A DNA stretch of 64,000 nucleotides, taken from the NCBI RefSeq assembly GCF_045635475.1, contig NZ_JBJGXI010000007.1, positions 71,691 to 135,690 of the forward strand, given 5' to 3'. The notes beneath the pieces are model-generated. The model searched no databases and was not told the origin of the DNA. It saw nothing but the letters and a program-made list of their open reading frames with translations. Every line of letters starts with the position of its first letter. The first letter of the stretch is position 1. A program made the position numbers and the translations under genes. This document shows, in pieces, positions 16,132 to 24,762 of this stretch. Source of the DNA: JBJGXI01 sp045635475. GTDB taxonomy: Bacteria > Bacillota > Bacilli > Bacillales > Amphibacillaceae.

Positions 16132-16857
16132 ATGGAACACGGCAAGCCTACAATAGATAACGTTTTCGGAATATCGTGGCTCGACTTTAACTTGTCAAAC
16201 GTAATTATGATCGCGATTGCATCTTTAATTGTTTTCATCTTAGGTGTGGTAGCATCAAGACAGTTGCAAATGAAGCCAACAGGTATACAAAACTTTATGG
16301 AATGGGTCATTGATTTTGTGAAAGGAATAATAGGGGATACGATGGACTGGAAGACAGGAAAAACGTTTCTACCACTGGGTTTAACTTTAATTACTTATAT
16401 TTTTGTAAGTAATATGCTGGGTGTAGCGTTCATGGTTGTAGACACTGATCACAACCTATGGTGGAAATCACCAACATCCGATCCAGGTATCACGTTAACC
16501 TTGTCGACACTAGTCATTCTGTTATCGCATTTCTATGCAATTAAGATTAGAGGTGCAAAGGAATACGGAAAAGATTATATTCGACCTTTACCTTTCTTAT
16601 TTCCCATTAAGATCATTGAAGAATTCTCCAATACATTGACATTGGGTCTTCGTCTTTTCGGTAACATTTATGCAGGTGAAATTTTACTTGGATTATTGGC
16701 AGGATTGACAGCCTCGGGTATAGGAGGATTTCTTGGTGGAGCAATCCCGATGCTAGCTTGGCAAGGATTTAGTTTGTTTATTGGTACAATTCAAGCGTTT
16801 ATCTTTACTATGTTAACAATGGTTTATATTTCTCACAAAGTGAGTAGTGACCATTAA
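16132..16857 (+). CDS. atpB: ATP synthase subunit a
   Basis: Membrane stator subunit forming the proton half-channels against the c-ring. ATG at 16132 with AGGTGA 8 bases upstream (241 residues); the in-frame GTG at 16105 overlaps atpI and is less likely. The essential Arg lies in TLGLRLFGN, and the family segment IGTIQAFIFTMLTMVYI ends the protein. Follows atpI directly. Confidence 0.95.
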   Translation: MEHGKPTIDNVFGISWLDFNLSNVIMIAIASLIVFILGVVASRQLQMKPTGIQNFMEWVIDFVKGIIGDTMDWKTGKTFLPLGLTLITYIFVSNMLGVAFMVVDTDHNLWWKSPTSDPGITLTLSTLVILLSHFYAIKIRGAKEYGKDYIRPLPFLFPIKIIEEFSNTLTLGLRLFGNIYAGEILLGLLAGLTASGIGGFLGGAIPMLAWQGFSLFIGTIQAFIFTMLTMVYISHKVSSDH

Positions 16858-16993
16858 ATATAAGTTCTATCAAATTTAGAAGTATTGATAGAATCGGTTT
16901 TGGGAGGTGGACTCTTTCATTAGAAAGGGAAAATCACTGATTAAAACTGAAAAAATGAATTACTAATATATATTTTAAGAGGAGGATTTTCAA

Positions 16994-17206
16994 ATGGAAT
17001 TAGGAGCATTAGCAGCAGCAATAGCAGTAGGTTTAGCAGCACTTGGTGCAGGTATTGGTAACGGTTTAATCGTAAGTCGTACAGTAGAAGGTATTGCTCG
17101 TCAGCCCGAATTACGTAGCGCGCTTCAAACTACTATGTTTATTGGTGTAGGTCTAGTTGAGGCTATGCCGATTATCGCAGTAGTTATCGCCTTAATCGTA
17201 ATGTAA
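16994..17206 (+). CDS. atpE: ATP synthase subunit c
   Basis: 70-residue hairpin proteolipid forming the rotor ring. ATG at 16994 after AGAGGAGG, a very strong ribosome binding site in keeping with the high stoichiometry needed. The proton-carrying carboxylate is Glu56 in GLVEAMPII; the loop is ARQPELR. Helix 1 has the Gly-rich GAGIGNG packing motif, not the Ala-rich motif of extreme alkaliphiles. Confidence 0.96.
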   Translation: MELGALAAAIAVGLAALGAGIGNGLIVSRTVEGIARQPELRSALQTTMFIGVGLVEAMPIIAVVIALIVM

Positions 17207-17228
17207 CAGGTGAAATGAAAATTAAACA

Positions 17229-17265
17229 CAATGGCGAAGTTCAGGTAGTTGAACTTTCGCCATTG
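17229..17265 (+). terminator. Strong hairpin between atpE and atpF
   Basis: CAATGGCGAA plus GTTCA on the left pairs with TGAAC plus TTTCGCCATTG on the right (17229-17265), about 15 bp with one bulge and a short loop. Only a weak T tract follows (CTTTATG). Probably a partial terminator or a 3' stabiliser that raises atpE mRNA relative to distal genes. Confidence 0.6.
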
Positions 17266-17337
17266 CTTTATGCTTATCGAATGTTTTGACCATAGTTGTC
17301 TATGGACTGTTACAGTTAGTGGAAAGGAGTGAATGTT

Positions 17338-17859
17338 GTGCTAACAAGCGGGTTAACCATTAACGCTGGTATTGGTGGAATCTTTATTGGTGATATGTTA
17401 ACACAGCTGTTCTTCTTTATTTTATTACTTGTCCTGTTAAAAATATTTGCATGGGGACCATTAATGAATGTAATGAAGCAGCGTGAAGATCATATTGCTA
17501 ATGAAATAGATACGGCAGAAAAAAGTCGTCAAGATGCAGAACGTGCATCGAAAGAAGCAATAGAACAATTAAAGCAAACAAGATTAGAAGCACAGTCAAT
17601 TATTGACGAAGCTAAAAAAACTGGTCAGAAACAAGAGCAAGATATTGTTGCGTTTGCTAAAAGAGAAGCTGAACGCATCAAAGAATCTGCTCGTGAAGAA
17701 ATAGAAAACGAAAAAGAAAAAGCAGTGAGAGCCTTACAAGAGCAGGTTGCTACACTATCTGTACAAATTGCGAGTAAAGTGATTGAAAAAGAAATTGATG
17801 CTCAAGGTCAAGAGAAGCTAATCAGTGAATATCTCAAAGAGGTAGGAGATAAGCGATGA
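17338..17859 (+). CDS. atpF: ATP synthase subunit b
   Basis: Peripheral-stalk subunit: one N-terminal membrane helix (about 20-40) followed by a long charged coiled coil that binds delta. GTG at 17338 has AAAGGAG 8 bases upstream (173 residues); GTG at 17329 is an alternative. The stop overlaps the atpH start by 4 bases, indicating translational coupling. Confidence 0.92.
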   Translation: MLTSGLTINAGIGGIFIGDMLTQLFFFILLLVLLKIFAWGPLMNVMKQREDHIANEIDTAEKSRQDAERASKEAIEQLKQTRLEAQSIIDEAKKTGQKQEQDIVAFAKREAERIKESAREEIENEKEKAVRALQEQVATLSVQIASKVIEKEIDAQGQEKLISEYLKEVGDKR

Positions 17860-18401
17860 GTGAGGCAGTAGCTAAACGATATGCAGAAGCTCTTTTTCAA
17901 ATCACACAGGAACAATCAAGTACTGACCAAGTAGAACAACAACTTCAGATTATTGCTGAAGTTTTCAATAGTAATCAAGAATTGATCCAATTCCTTAAGC
18001 ATCCACGTGTGGATGAGGAGAAAAAGAAATTATTTCTAAAAGATACTTTCAAGGATTTCTCCGCGGTTGTTACCAATCTACTTCAGTTGTTGGTGGATCG
18101 ACATCGTGACGACCTTGTCCTAATGATTATAAAGCATTACCTACATTTAAGTAATGATGCAAAAGGAATTGCTGAGGCTACAGTATATTCAGTTCGAAGC
18201 CTTGAAAATGATGAAAAACAACAATTATCAGCAGTTTTTGCTAAAAGGCTGAACAAAAATGCACTAAACATTGAAAATATCGTTGATTCCTCTTTATTAG
18301 GTGGCGTTAAAATAAAGATTGGAAACACAATTTATGATGGTTCCATAAAAGGAAAATTAGAGCGTTTTGAACGGAATATAGTATCTGCAAATAAAGGATG
18401 A
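17856..18401 (+). CDS. atpH: ATP synthase subunit delta
   Basis: Connects the b stalk to the top of F1. 181 residues, ATG at 17856 overlapping the atpF stop (ATGA). Family features are the start VAKRYAEALF and the C-terminal LLGGVKIKIGNTIYDGSIKGKLE, both well conserved. Confidence 0.95.
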   Translation: MSEAVAKRYAEALFQITQEQSSTDQVEQQLQIIAEVFNSNQELIQFLKHPRVDEEKKKLFLKDTFKDFSAVVTNLLQLLVDRHRDDLVLMIIKHYLHLSNDAKGIAEATVYSVRSLENDEKQQLSAVFAKRLNKNALNIENIVDSSLLGGVKIKIGNTIYDGSIKGKLERFERNIVSANKG

Positions 18402-18416
18402 TAGGGGTGAATTGGC

Positions 18417-19925
18417 ATGAGCATTAAAGCTGAAGAAATCAGTGCGCTAATAAAGCAGCAAATTGAAAATTATCAATCAGATATAGAAGTTAGCGATATC
18501 GGTACAGTTATTGAGATCGGTGACGGAATTGCACGTGCCCATGGACTAGATAACGTTATGTCAGGGGAACTTGTTGAGTTTTCTAACGGCGTTATGGGTA
18601 TGGCGCAAAACTTAGAAGAAAGTAATGTTGGTATCGTTATTCTTGGACCTTACACTGAAATTCGTGAAGGTGACGAGGTTCGTCGTACCGGACGTATCAT
18701 GGAAGTACCTGTAGGAGAAGCATTGTTAGGTCGTGTTGTGAACCCACTTGGTCAGCCAATCGATGGAAAAGGACCAATCGAAACATCAAAAACACGCCCA
18801 ATCGAATCTCCGGCGCCAGGTGTTATGGATCGTAAATCAGTTCATGAACCACTTCAAACAGGAATTAAAGCGATTGACGCACTTGTTCCAATCGGTCGTG
18901 GTCAACGTGAGTTAATTATCGGTGACCGTCAAACAGGTAAAACATCTGTTGCCATCGATACAATTTTAAACCAAAAAGATGAAAACATGATCTGTATCTA
19001 TGTTGCCATCGGTCAAAAGGATTCAACTGTAAGTGGAACAGTAGAAACACTTCGTCGTTATGGTGCACTAGACTATACGATCGTCGTATCTGCTGGTGCT
19101 TCTGAACCAGCACCACTTCAATACTTAGCTCCATATGCAGGGGTTTCTATGGGTGAAGAATTCATGTACAATGGCCAACACGTTCTCGTTGTATATGATG
19201 ATCTATCAAAACAAGCCAATGCTTACCGTGAGTTATCACTACTTTTACGCCGCCCGCCGGGTCGTGAAGCATTCCCAGGGGATGTATTCTACTTACACTC
19301 CCGTCTACTAGAACGTGCTGCGAAGTTAAGTGATGCAAAAGGTGCAGGTTCATTAACAGCACTTCCGTTCGTTGAAACACAAGCAGGCGACATCTCAGCT
19401 TATATTCCAACGAACGTAATCTCAATTACAGACGGACAAATCTTCTTGCAGTCTGATCTATTCTTCTCTGGTGTACGACCAGCGATTAACGCAGGTCTTT
19501 CTGTTTCCCGTGTTGGTGGGTCCGCGCAAATTAAAGCGATGAAAAAGGTAGCAGGTACGCTTCGTCTAGATCTTGCATCTTACCGTGAGTTAGAATCATT
19601 TGCACAGTTCGGTTCTGATTTAGATAAAGCAACACAAGCAAAATTAAATCGTGGTGCTCGTACGGTTGAAGTACTAAAACAAGGTTTACACAAGCCACTA
19701 CGTGTTGAATATCAAGTATTAATCATTTTTGCACTAACAAAAGGACATTTAGATGAGATTCCTGTTAATGATATTACTCGTTTCGAATCTGAATTCAATG
19801 CTTGGTTAGATAAGAACAGAGCAGAGCTATTAAGCTCTATTCGTGAAACTGGTAATTTACCAGAAGCTGCTGATCTAAATAGTGCGGTTGAAGAATTTAA
19901 AGCAACATTTGTTGTTTCTGAATAA
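18417..19925 (+). CDS. atpA: ATP synthase subunit alpha
   Basis: Non-catalytic nucleotide-binding subunit of F1. ATG at 18417, 502 residues. Walker A GDRQTGKT at 169-176; the alpha/beta signature PAINAGLSVSRVGG is present, as is the conserved Arg within it that contacts the catalytic site. Typical length and no anomalies. Confidence 0.98.
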   Translation: MSIKAEEISALIKQQIENYQSDIEVSDIGTVIEIGDGIARAHGLDNVMSGELVEFSNGVMGMAQNLEESNVGIVILGPYTEIREGDEVRRTGRIMEVPVGEALLGRVVNPLGQPIDGKGPIETSKTRPIESPAPGVMDRKSVHEPLQTGIKAIDALVPIGRGQRELIIGDRQTGKTSVAIDTILNQKDENMICIYVAIGQKDSTVSGTVETLRRYGALDYTIVVSAGASEPAPLQYLAPYAGVSMGEEFMYNGQHVLVVYDDLSKQANAYRELSLLLRRPPGREAFPGDVFYLHSRLLERAAKLSDAKGAGSLTALPFVETQAGDISAYIPTNVISITDGQIFLQSDLFFSGVRPAINAGLSVSRVGGSAQIKAMKKVAGTLRLDLASYRELESFAQFGSDLDKATQAKLNRGARTVEVLKQGLHKPLRVEYQVLIIFALTKGHLDEIPVNDITRFESEFNAWLDKNRAELLSSIRETGNLPEAADLNSAVEEFKATFVVSE

Positions 19926-19965
19926 TTATAGCTTCGTTAACCTTTGAAGGAAGGGGGCTGAACAA

Positions 19966-20829
19966 GTGGCATCACTTAGAGATATTAAAACGCGGATTAA
20001 TTCGACTGTAAAAACGAAACAAATTACAAAAGCAATGTATATGGTATCTGCATCTAAGCTAAACCGTGCGGAAGCTAATGCAAAGGCATTTGTACCGTAT
20101 AGCAAAAAGATTCAAGAAGTCGTAGAAAGCATCGCTAACAGTGGTGAAGTTGTTGATCATCCGATGCTAACGGCACGTGAAGTGAAGAAAACGGCATATT
20201 TTGTTATCACTTCTGACCGTGGACTAGCGGGTGGTTACAATAGCAGCATTCTACGTCAAGTGTATCGCACAGTTAAAGAACGTCACCAAAGCACAGATGA
20301 ATATACGATTATCGTAATCGGACGTGTCGGACGTGATTTTTTCAAAAAGCGCGGTATGCCAATCGCGAAAGAGGTTCTCGGTGTTGCTGACCAACCGAAT
20401 TTTAATGATGTCAGTGACTTGACCTCTGAAACGATTCAAATGTATCTTGATGAAGAGATTGATGAATTGAACGTCTATTACAACCACTATGAAAGTGCAA
20501 TTTCACAGGTGGTTACTTCAACAAAGTTGTTACCACTAACAAATATTGCAACTGGTGACAGTAAAGCTCAAAGTACGTATGAATATGAACCAAATCAAGA
20601 AGAAATTTTAAACGTACTGTTGCCACAATACGCGGAAAGCCTTATCTATGGTGCGTTATTAGATGGTAAAGCCAGTGAACACGCATCTCGTATGACTGCA
20701 ATGCGTAGTGCAACCGATAACGCTGATGACATTATTGGCGATCTGTCACTACAGTATAACCGTGCACGTCAAGCAGCCATAACACAAGAGATTACCGAAA
20801 TTGTCGGCGGTGCAGCCGCTTTAGAATAG
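19966..20829 (+). CDS. atpG: ATP synthase subunit gamma
   Basis: Central rotor shaft of F1: N- and C-terminal coiled-coil helices around a Rossmann-like domain. GTG start at 19966 (MASLRDIKTRI), 287 residues. The gamma signature near the C-terminus, ASRMTAMRSATDNAD, is intact. Confidence 0.97.
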   Translation: MASLRDIKTRINSTVKTKQITKAMYMVSASKLNRAEANAKAFVPYSKKIQEVVESIANSGEVVDHPMLTAREVKKTAYFVITSDRGLAGGYNSSILRQVYRTVKERHQSTDEYTIIVIGRVGRDFFKKRGMPIAKEVLGVADQPNFNDVSDLTSETIQMYLDEEIDELNVYYNHYESAISQVVTSTKLLPLTNIATGDSKAQSTYEYEPNQEEILNVLLPQYAESLIYGALLDGKASEHASRMTAMRSATDNADDIIGDLSLQYNRARQAAITQEITEIVGGAAALE

Positions 20830-20896
20830 GTACACAAAGAAATAATAGAGAGATTTGATCAACTGTTATTTCTAAAGTAAGTTAGGAGGGAAAGCG

Positions 20897-22291
20897 ATGA
20901 GCAAAGGACGCGTTACACAAATCATGGGACCAGTCGTTGACGTTAAGTTCGATAACGGCAACCTCCCAGAAATCTATAACGCAATAAACGTTCAGTTAGC
21001 TGAAGGTGCTGAACTAGTTTTAGAAGTAGCTTCACATCTTGGTGATGATAGTGTACGTACGATTGCGATGTCATCAACAGAAGGTGTACAACGTGGCGCT
21101 GAAGTAGTAGATACTGGAGCTCCAATTAGCGTGCCAGTTGGTGAAGAAACGTTAGGTCGTGTATTTAACGTACTAGGTGAGAAAATTGACTTGGATGAGC
21201 CATTGGCAGCAGATCAACGCCGTGACCCAATTCACCGTCAATCACCTGATTTCGAAAATTTAGCAACAGAAACTGAAATTCTAGAAACAGGTATAAAAGT
21301 TGTAGACTTACTTGCTCCATATATTAAGGGTGGTAAGATCGGACTATTCGGTGGTGCCGGTGTAGGTAAAACCGTATTAATCCAAGAACTAATCAACAAC
21401 ATCGCACAAGAGCATGGTGGTATTTCCGTGTTCGCAGGTGTTGGTGAGCGTACTCGTGAAGGTAACGACCTTTACTACGAAATGAAAGACTCTGGTGTTA
21501 TAGCGAAAACTGCGATGGTATTCGGTCAGATGAATGAACCACCAGGTGCACGTATGCGTGTAGCATTAACTGGTCTTACAATGGCGGAATATTTCCGTGA
21601 TGAGCAAGCTCAAGACGTGCTATTGTTTATCGATAACATCTTCCGTTTCACACAAGCAGGTTCAGAGGTATCAGCCCTTCTAGGTCGTATGCCATCTGCC
21701 GTTGGTTACCAGCCAACTCTTGCTACTGAGATGGGTCAACTGCAAGAACGTATCACATCAACCAAAAAAGGTTCTGTAACTTCAATCCAAGCAATCTACG
21801 TGCCTGCCGATGACTATACGGATCCGGCGCCAGCGACAACATTCGCGCACTTAGATGCAACAACAAACTTAGATCGTAAACTTTCTGAACAAGGTATCTA
21901 CCCTGCGGTGGATCCATTAGCTTCAACTTCTCGTGCATTAGACCCTGAAGTTGTTGGTGAAGATCATTACAACACAGCGCGTGAAGTACAACGTACATTA
22001 CAGCGTTATAAAGAATTACAAGATATCATTGCAATTCTTGGTATGGACGAGCTTACAGACGAAGATAAATTAACTGTATCACGTGCACGTCGTATCCAAT
22101 TCTTCTTGTCACAGAATTTCCACGTTGCTGAACAGTTTACTGGACAACAAGGTTCATACGTACCTGTAAACGAAACAGTAAAAGGCTTCCAGGAAATCCT
22201 AGCAGGAAAATACGACGACCTACCAGAAGACGCATTCCGCCTAGTAGGCCGCATCGAAGAAGTAGTCGAAAAAGCAAAAGAACTGGCTTAG
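20897..22291 (+). CDS. atpD: ATP synthase subunit beta
   Basis: Catalytic F1 subunit. ATG at 20897 after GGAGGG; 464 residues. Walker A GGAGVGKT at 152-159 and the conserved catalytic GERTREGND. The DELSEED lever appears as DELTDED (384-390). Followed by an unusual gap of about 575 bp before atpC. Confidence 0.98.
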   Translation: MSKGRVTQIMGPVVDVKFDNGNLPEIYNAINVQLAEGAELVLEVASHLGDDSVRTIAMSSTEGVQRGAEVVDTGAPISVPVGEETLGRVFNVLGEKIDLDEPLAADQRRDPIHRQSPDFENLATETEILETGIKVVDLLAPYIKGGKIGLFGGAGVGKTVLIQELINNIAQEHGGISVFAGVGERTREGNDLYYEMKDSGVIAKTAMVFGQMNEPPGARMRVALTGLTMAEYFRDEQAQDVLLFIDNIFRFTQAGSEVSALLGRMPSAVGYQPTLATEMGQLQERITSTKKGSVTSIQAIYVPADDYTDPAPATTFAHLDATTNLDRKLSEQGIYPAVDPLASTSRALDPEVVGEDHYNTAREVQRTLQRYKELQDIIAILGMDELTDEDKLTVSRARRIQFFLSQNFHVAEQFTGQQGSYVPVNETVKGFQEILAGKYDDLPEDAFRLVGRIEEVVEKAKELA

Positions 22292-22304
22292 TAATAGAAA
22301 GTGG

Positions 22305-22790
22305 AAGAGCCTTGATCAGCTCCGACACGCATAAGCAGAGCGCCGGAAAGGCCTGATCTTTGGCCTTGCAGGAGAACTGCTATGACGCGAGGAGCTAGGC
22401 TCTGGAACTAGACTAAGGAAGTGTAGCCGACCGGTTAGGGGCGACGGGATAAGTAAGGATTCGCAGTGTGTCGAGGTCTTGGACACACGGAGGAGCATTG
22501 CTTATCACGCGAGCCCCCTGGGAGTCGGAACTAGACTAAGGAAGTGTAGACGACCGGTTAGGGGCGACGGGATAAGTAAGGATTCGCAGTGTGTCGAGGT
22601 CTTGGACACACGGAGGAGCATTGCTTATCACGCGAGCCCCTGGGAGTCGGAACTAGACTAAGGAAGTGGAGACGACCGGTAAGGGGCGACGGGATAAGCA
22701 AGGATCCGCAGAGTGTCGAGGTCTTGGACACACGGAGGAGCATTGCTTATCACGCGAGCCCCCTGGGAGTCGTAACTAGACTGCAGTAAA
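22305..22790. repeat. Three tandem 123-bp structured repeats between atpD and atpC
   Basis: Units start at GGAACTAGACTAAGG or its near copy: 22404, 22527 and 22649, with a truncated fourth at about 22772; lengths 123, 122 and 123. A related but different leader unit occupies about 22305-22403. Each unit has nested inverted repeats: AGGGGC with GCCCCT, GATAAG(T/C)AA with TTGCTTATC (the T/C change keeps pairing through a G-U wobble) and, inside, GTGTGTC or GAGTGTC with GACACAC. ORFs reported across it are by-products. Confidence 0.8.
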
Positions 22791-22810
22791 TGAAAGCAAG
22801 TGTATCGGGA

Positions 22811-22839
22811 TGGGACACAGTGCCTGTCCCCGTGTCCCA
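22811..22839 (+). repeat. GGGACA-type hairpin ahead of atpC
   Basis: TGGGACAC (22811-22818) pairs with GTGTCCCA (22832-22839) around TGCCTGTCCCC. Similar GGGACA hairpins are scattered in Bacillaceae intergenic DNA (from memory). Lies 28 bases before the atpC start. Confidence 0.55.
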
Positions 22840-22866
22840 GTAATTCCAGCCCAAGGAGGGGTTACA

Positions 22867-23268
22867 TTGAAAACTCTTATAGTGAGTGTTGTCACTCCTG
22901 ATGGCCCTGTTATGGAAGATACATTTGAAATGGTTAGTTGTAAGGCTGAAAATGGAGAATTAGGGGTCCTTCCTGGACACATTCCACTCGTTGCTCCTTT
23001 AACTATTAGTGTTGTCCGTCTGAAAGCAAGCGATCGTACAGACAGAATTGCTGTAAGTGGAGGATTTTTAGAGGTTCGTCCTGATAAAGTCACCATTCTT
23101 GCGCAATCTGCTGAATTGCCATCAGATATTGACGTGGAGCGTGCACGCAAAGCTAAAGAACGTGCAGAGAGACGCCTGCAAACTAAACAAGATGATATTG
23201 ATTTCAGAAGGGCTGAGTTATCGTTAAGACGTGCGCTTAATCGCCTAGACATAGCTCAAAACAGGTAA
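22867..23268 (+). CDS. atpC: ATP synthase subunit epsilon
   Basis: Rotor subunit and regulator of F1 ATPase activity. TTG at 22867, AAGGAGGGG 6-7 bases upstream, gives MKTLIVSVVTPDGPV and 133 residues, matching the family; a longer in-frame ATG at 22810 lies in the repeat hairpin. Beta-sandwich motif GELGVLPGHIPLVAPL, then the C-terminal helical pair (RRAELSLRRALNRLDIA). Confidence 0.95.
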   Translation: MKTLIVSVVTPDGPVMEDTFEMVSCKAENGELGVLPGHIPLVAPLTISVVRLKASDRTDRIAVSGGFLEVRPDKVTILAQSAELPSDIDVERARKAKERAERRLQTKQDDIDFRRAELSLRRALNRLDIAQNR

Positions 23269-23280
23269 ATGATAACCGAA

Positions 23281-23324
23281 AAGACTTTAATTACCAGGAA
23301 TCTGGTGTTAAAGTCTTTTTTTTG
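23281..23324 (+). terminator. Terminator of the atp operon
   Basis: AAGACTTTAA (23281-23290) pairs with TTAAAGTCTT (23308-23317) with an inner ACCAG/CTGGT stem, followed by eight T. Confidence 0.92.
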
Positions 23325-23683
23325 TGTAACTAATAGTGCTTTTAATACGTCTAACCAGTAGATCCATGAAAAGAATTTTGTTGTGTTATTGAATATAAAT
23401 ATTGTCGATATTTCCCGGGTAATATCGAATAATGGTAAATTCATAATTATCGATACACCATACAAAAAGTACGGTAGCCAGATAAATGTATGCATGCCAT
23501 AAAGACATAAACTAAATGTATATATTACGAATATATATCAATTTAATTGCATTAACTGTAATAAGGAATAAATTTAGTGATGAAAGAATATATAATTTAT
23601 TTTGCATTTTAATTGGTAGTTGACAATGAGCACGAATCATGGCATCTTTTTAAAGTAGTATTTGAAAAAAGAGGTGGAAAAAG
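23325..23683. other. Intergenic stretch with no recognised feature
   Basis: AT-rich, about 360 bp between the atp terminator and ywzB. A TTGACA at about 23619 could be a -35 element, but no convincing -10 follows. Nothing else seen. Confidence 0.4.
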
Positions 23684-23917
23684 TTGCTGCAAACGTTAGG
23701 TCAACAAGCGCTCGTAGGTATACTATCACATATCATTTTTATCGTGATTACGTGGCAAGTACTGCAAGCGATTAACATCGATCCAATTATTCGCAAAGGG
23801 AAAATTTTCGAAGCTAGAGTACTCTTAATTTTGTTAACTATTGTAATTGGAACAACAGTGAGTAACTTCTTCTTAGACATTCTGCAATGGTCTGGACAAT
23901 TAAATCTTTTATTCTAG
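23684..23917 (+). CDS. ywzB: DUF1146 family small membrane protein YwzB
   Basis: 77 residues with two hydrophobic segments (about 10-28 and 45-63) separated by the conserved basic loop PIIRKGK. TTG start at 23684 with GAGGTGG about 8 bases upstream. A DUF1146 protein in this place between atpC and ywmB/murAA is the Bacillus arrangement. Function unknown. Confidence 0.85.
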   Translation: MLQTLGQQALVGILSHIIFIVITWQVLQAINIDPIIRKGKIFEARVLLILLTIVIGTTVSNFFLDILQWSGQLNLLF

Positions 23918-23971
23918 TATTCCCATCAAAACAAAATAGTATATTACTAGTATGATAACATCATTTTCTGA

Positions 23972-24005
23972 CCATACTTGTATCAACATAAGTTTACAAG
24001 TATGG
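23972..24005 (+). promoter_or_regulatory. Perfect 11-bp inverted repeat before ywmB
   Basis: CCATACTTGTA (23972-23982) and TACAAGTATGG (23995-24005) with a 12-base loop, ending just where the ywmB ribosome binding site begins. Could be an operator palindrome or an RNA hairpin. Confidence 0.5.
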
Positions 24006-24020
24006 AAAGGAAGATTAATT

Positions 24021-24728
24021 ATGCGTAACAGGTTCATTCTCTTATTAATCATAGCTCTTCTGATACCACTCAATTATATACAAGCTTCTTCATTACCACT
24101 TTCAGAAGTGGACGATATCCACAAAATTATAGAGGAAGAAAATTTATCTCTACAAGAGTGGGAACTTCTAATCAAGGAACAGGTAGGCTCTGAACAATTT
24201 TCAGAGGTGAAAAAGAATATAGAAGTTATGTTTGAAAAGCCGTTAAAAAAGGTAAAAGAAACAGACATGATGATCAAATTACAAGCTTCTATTTATGCAA
24301 ACGATGTAACTGAAAGCATCACAATTATTATCCCAAAACAGGATAAGCAGCAATTTAACATAATGTATACGATAGTCGGCACAAAATGGAATGAACAGAT
24401 CGAAGACACCTATAACCAAAAAATAAATAGTTTACTACAACGTGTATTTACAGAGAATTTGACAAAATTCTCTTGTTTTACATCCCAGCCTGATGGTATG
24501 ATGAATAGTGGCTATTTGTTTAAAAAACTAGTAGATGAATTGAATATAAATACACTATCAAATATAAAAGAAAATGATTTTTCGGTCCTATCTGGTTATA
24601 CACCGCGTTGGAACTCTGTCATTCCCATTTCGGATGAACCAATGAACGTTCAAATCGCCAGTCGTAAAGGATTGGGCGGTAAAACAACCATTACAATAGG
24701 AACACCTATCATTACTAATGAATATTAA
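24021..24728 (+). CDS. ywmB: YwmB-like secreted protein (DUF1779)
   Basis: 235 residues. ATG at 24021 with GGAAAGGAAG 7-8 bases upstream; the product starts MRNRFILLLIIALLIPL, a signal peptide. The remainder is moderately hydrophilic alpha/beta, with the family's C-terminal GYTPRWN and a GGKTTITIGTPIIT end. YwmB lies before murAA in B. subtilis; its role is unknown but it is linked to the cell envelope. Confidence 0.8.
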   Translation: MRNRFILLLIIALLIPLNYIQASSLPLSEVDDIHKIIEEENLSLQEWELLIKEQVGSEQFSEVKKNIEVMFEKPLKKVKETDMMIKLQASIYANDVTESITIIIPKQDKQQFNIMYTIVGTKWNEQIEDTYNQKINSLLQRVFTENLTKFSCFTSQPDGMMNSGYLFKKLVDELNINTLSNIKENDFSVLSGYTPRWNSVIPISDEPMNVQIASRKGLGGKTTITIGTPIITNEY

Positions 24729-24762
24729 TAATAGTGAAATTGGACGCAGAGGAGAATGAACC

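Noticed and set aside
22404..22789. Three short ORFs (RSIAYHAS-type) on the plus strand and their minus-strand counterparts
   Set aside because: By-products of the 123-bp structured repeats between atpD and atpC.
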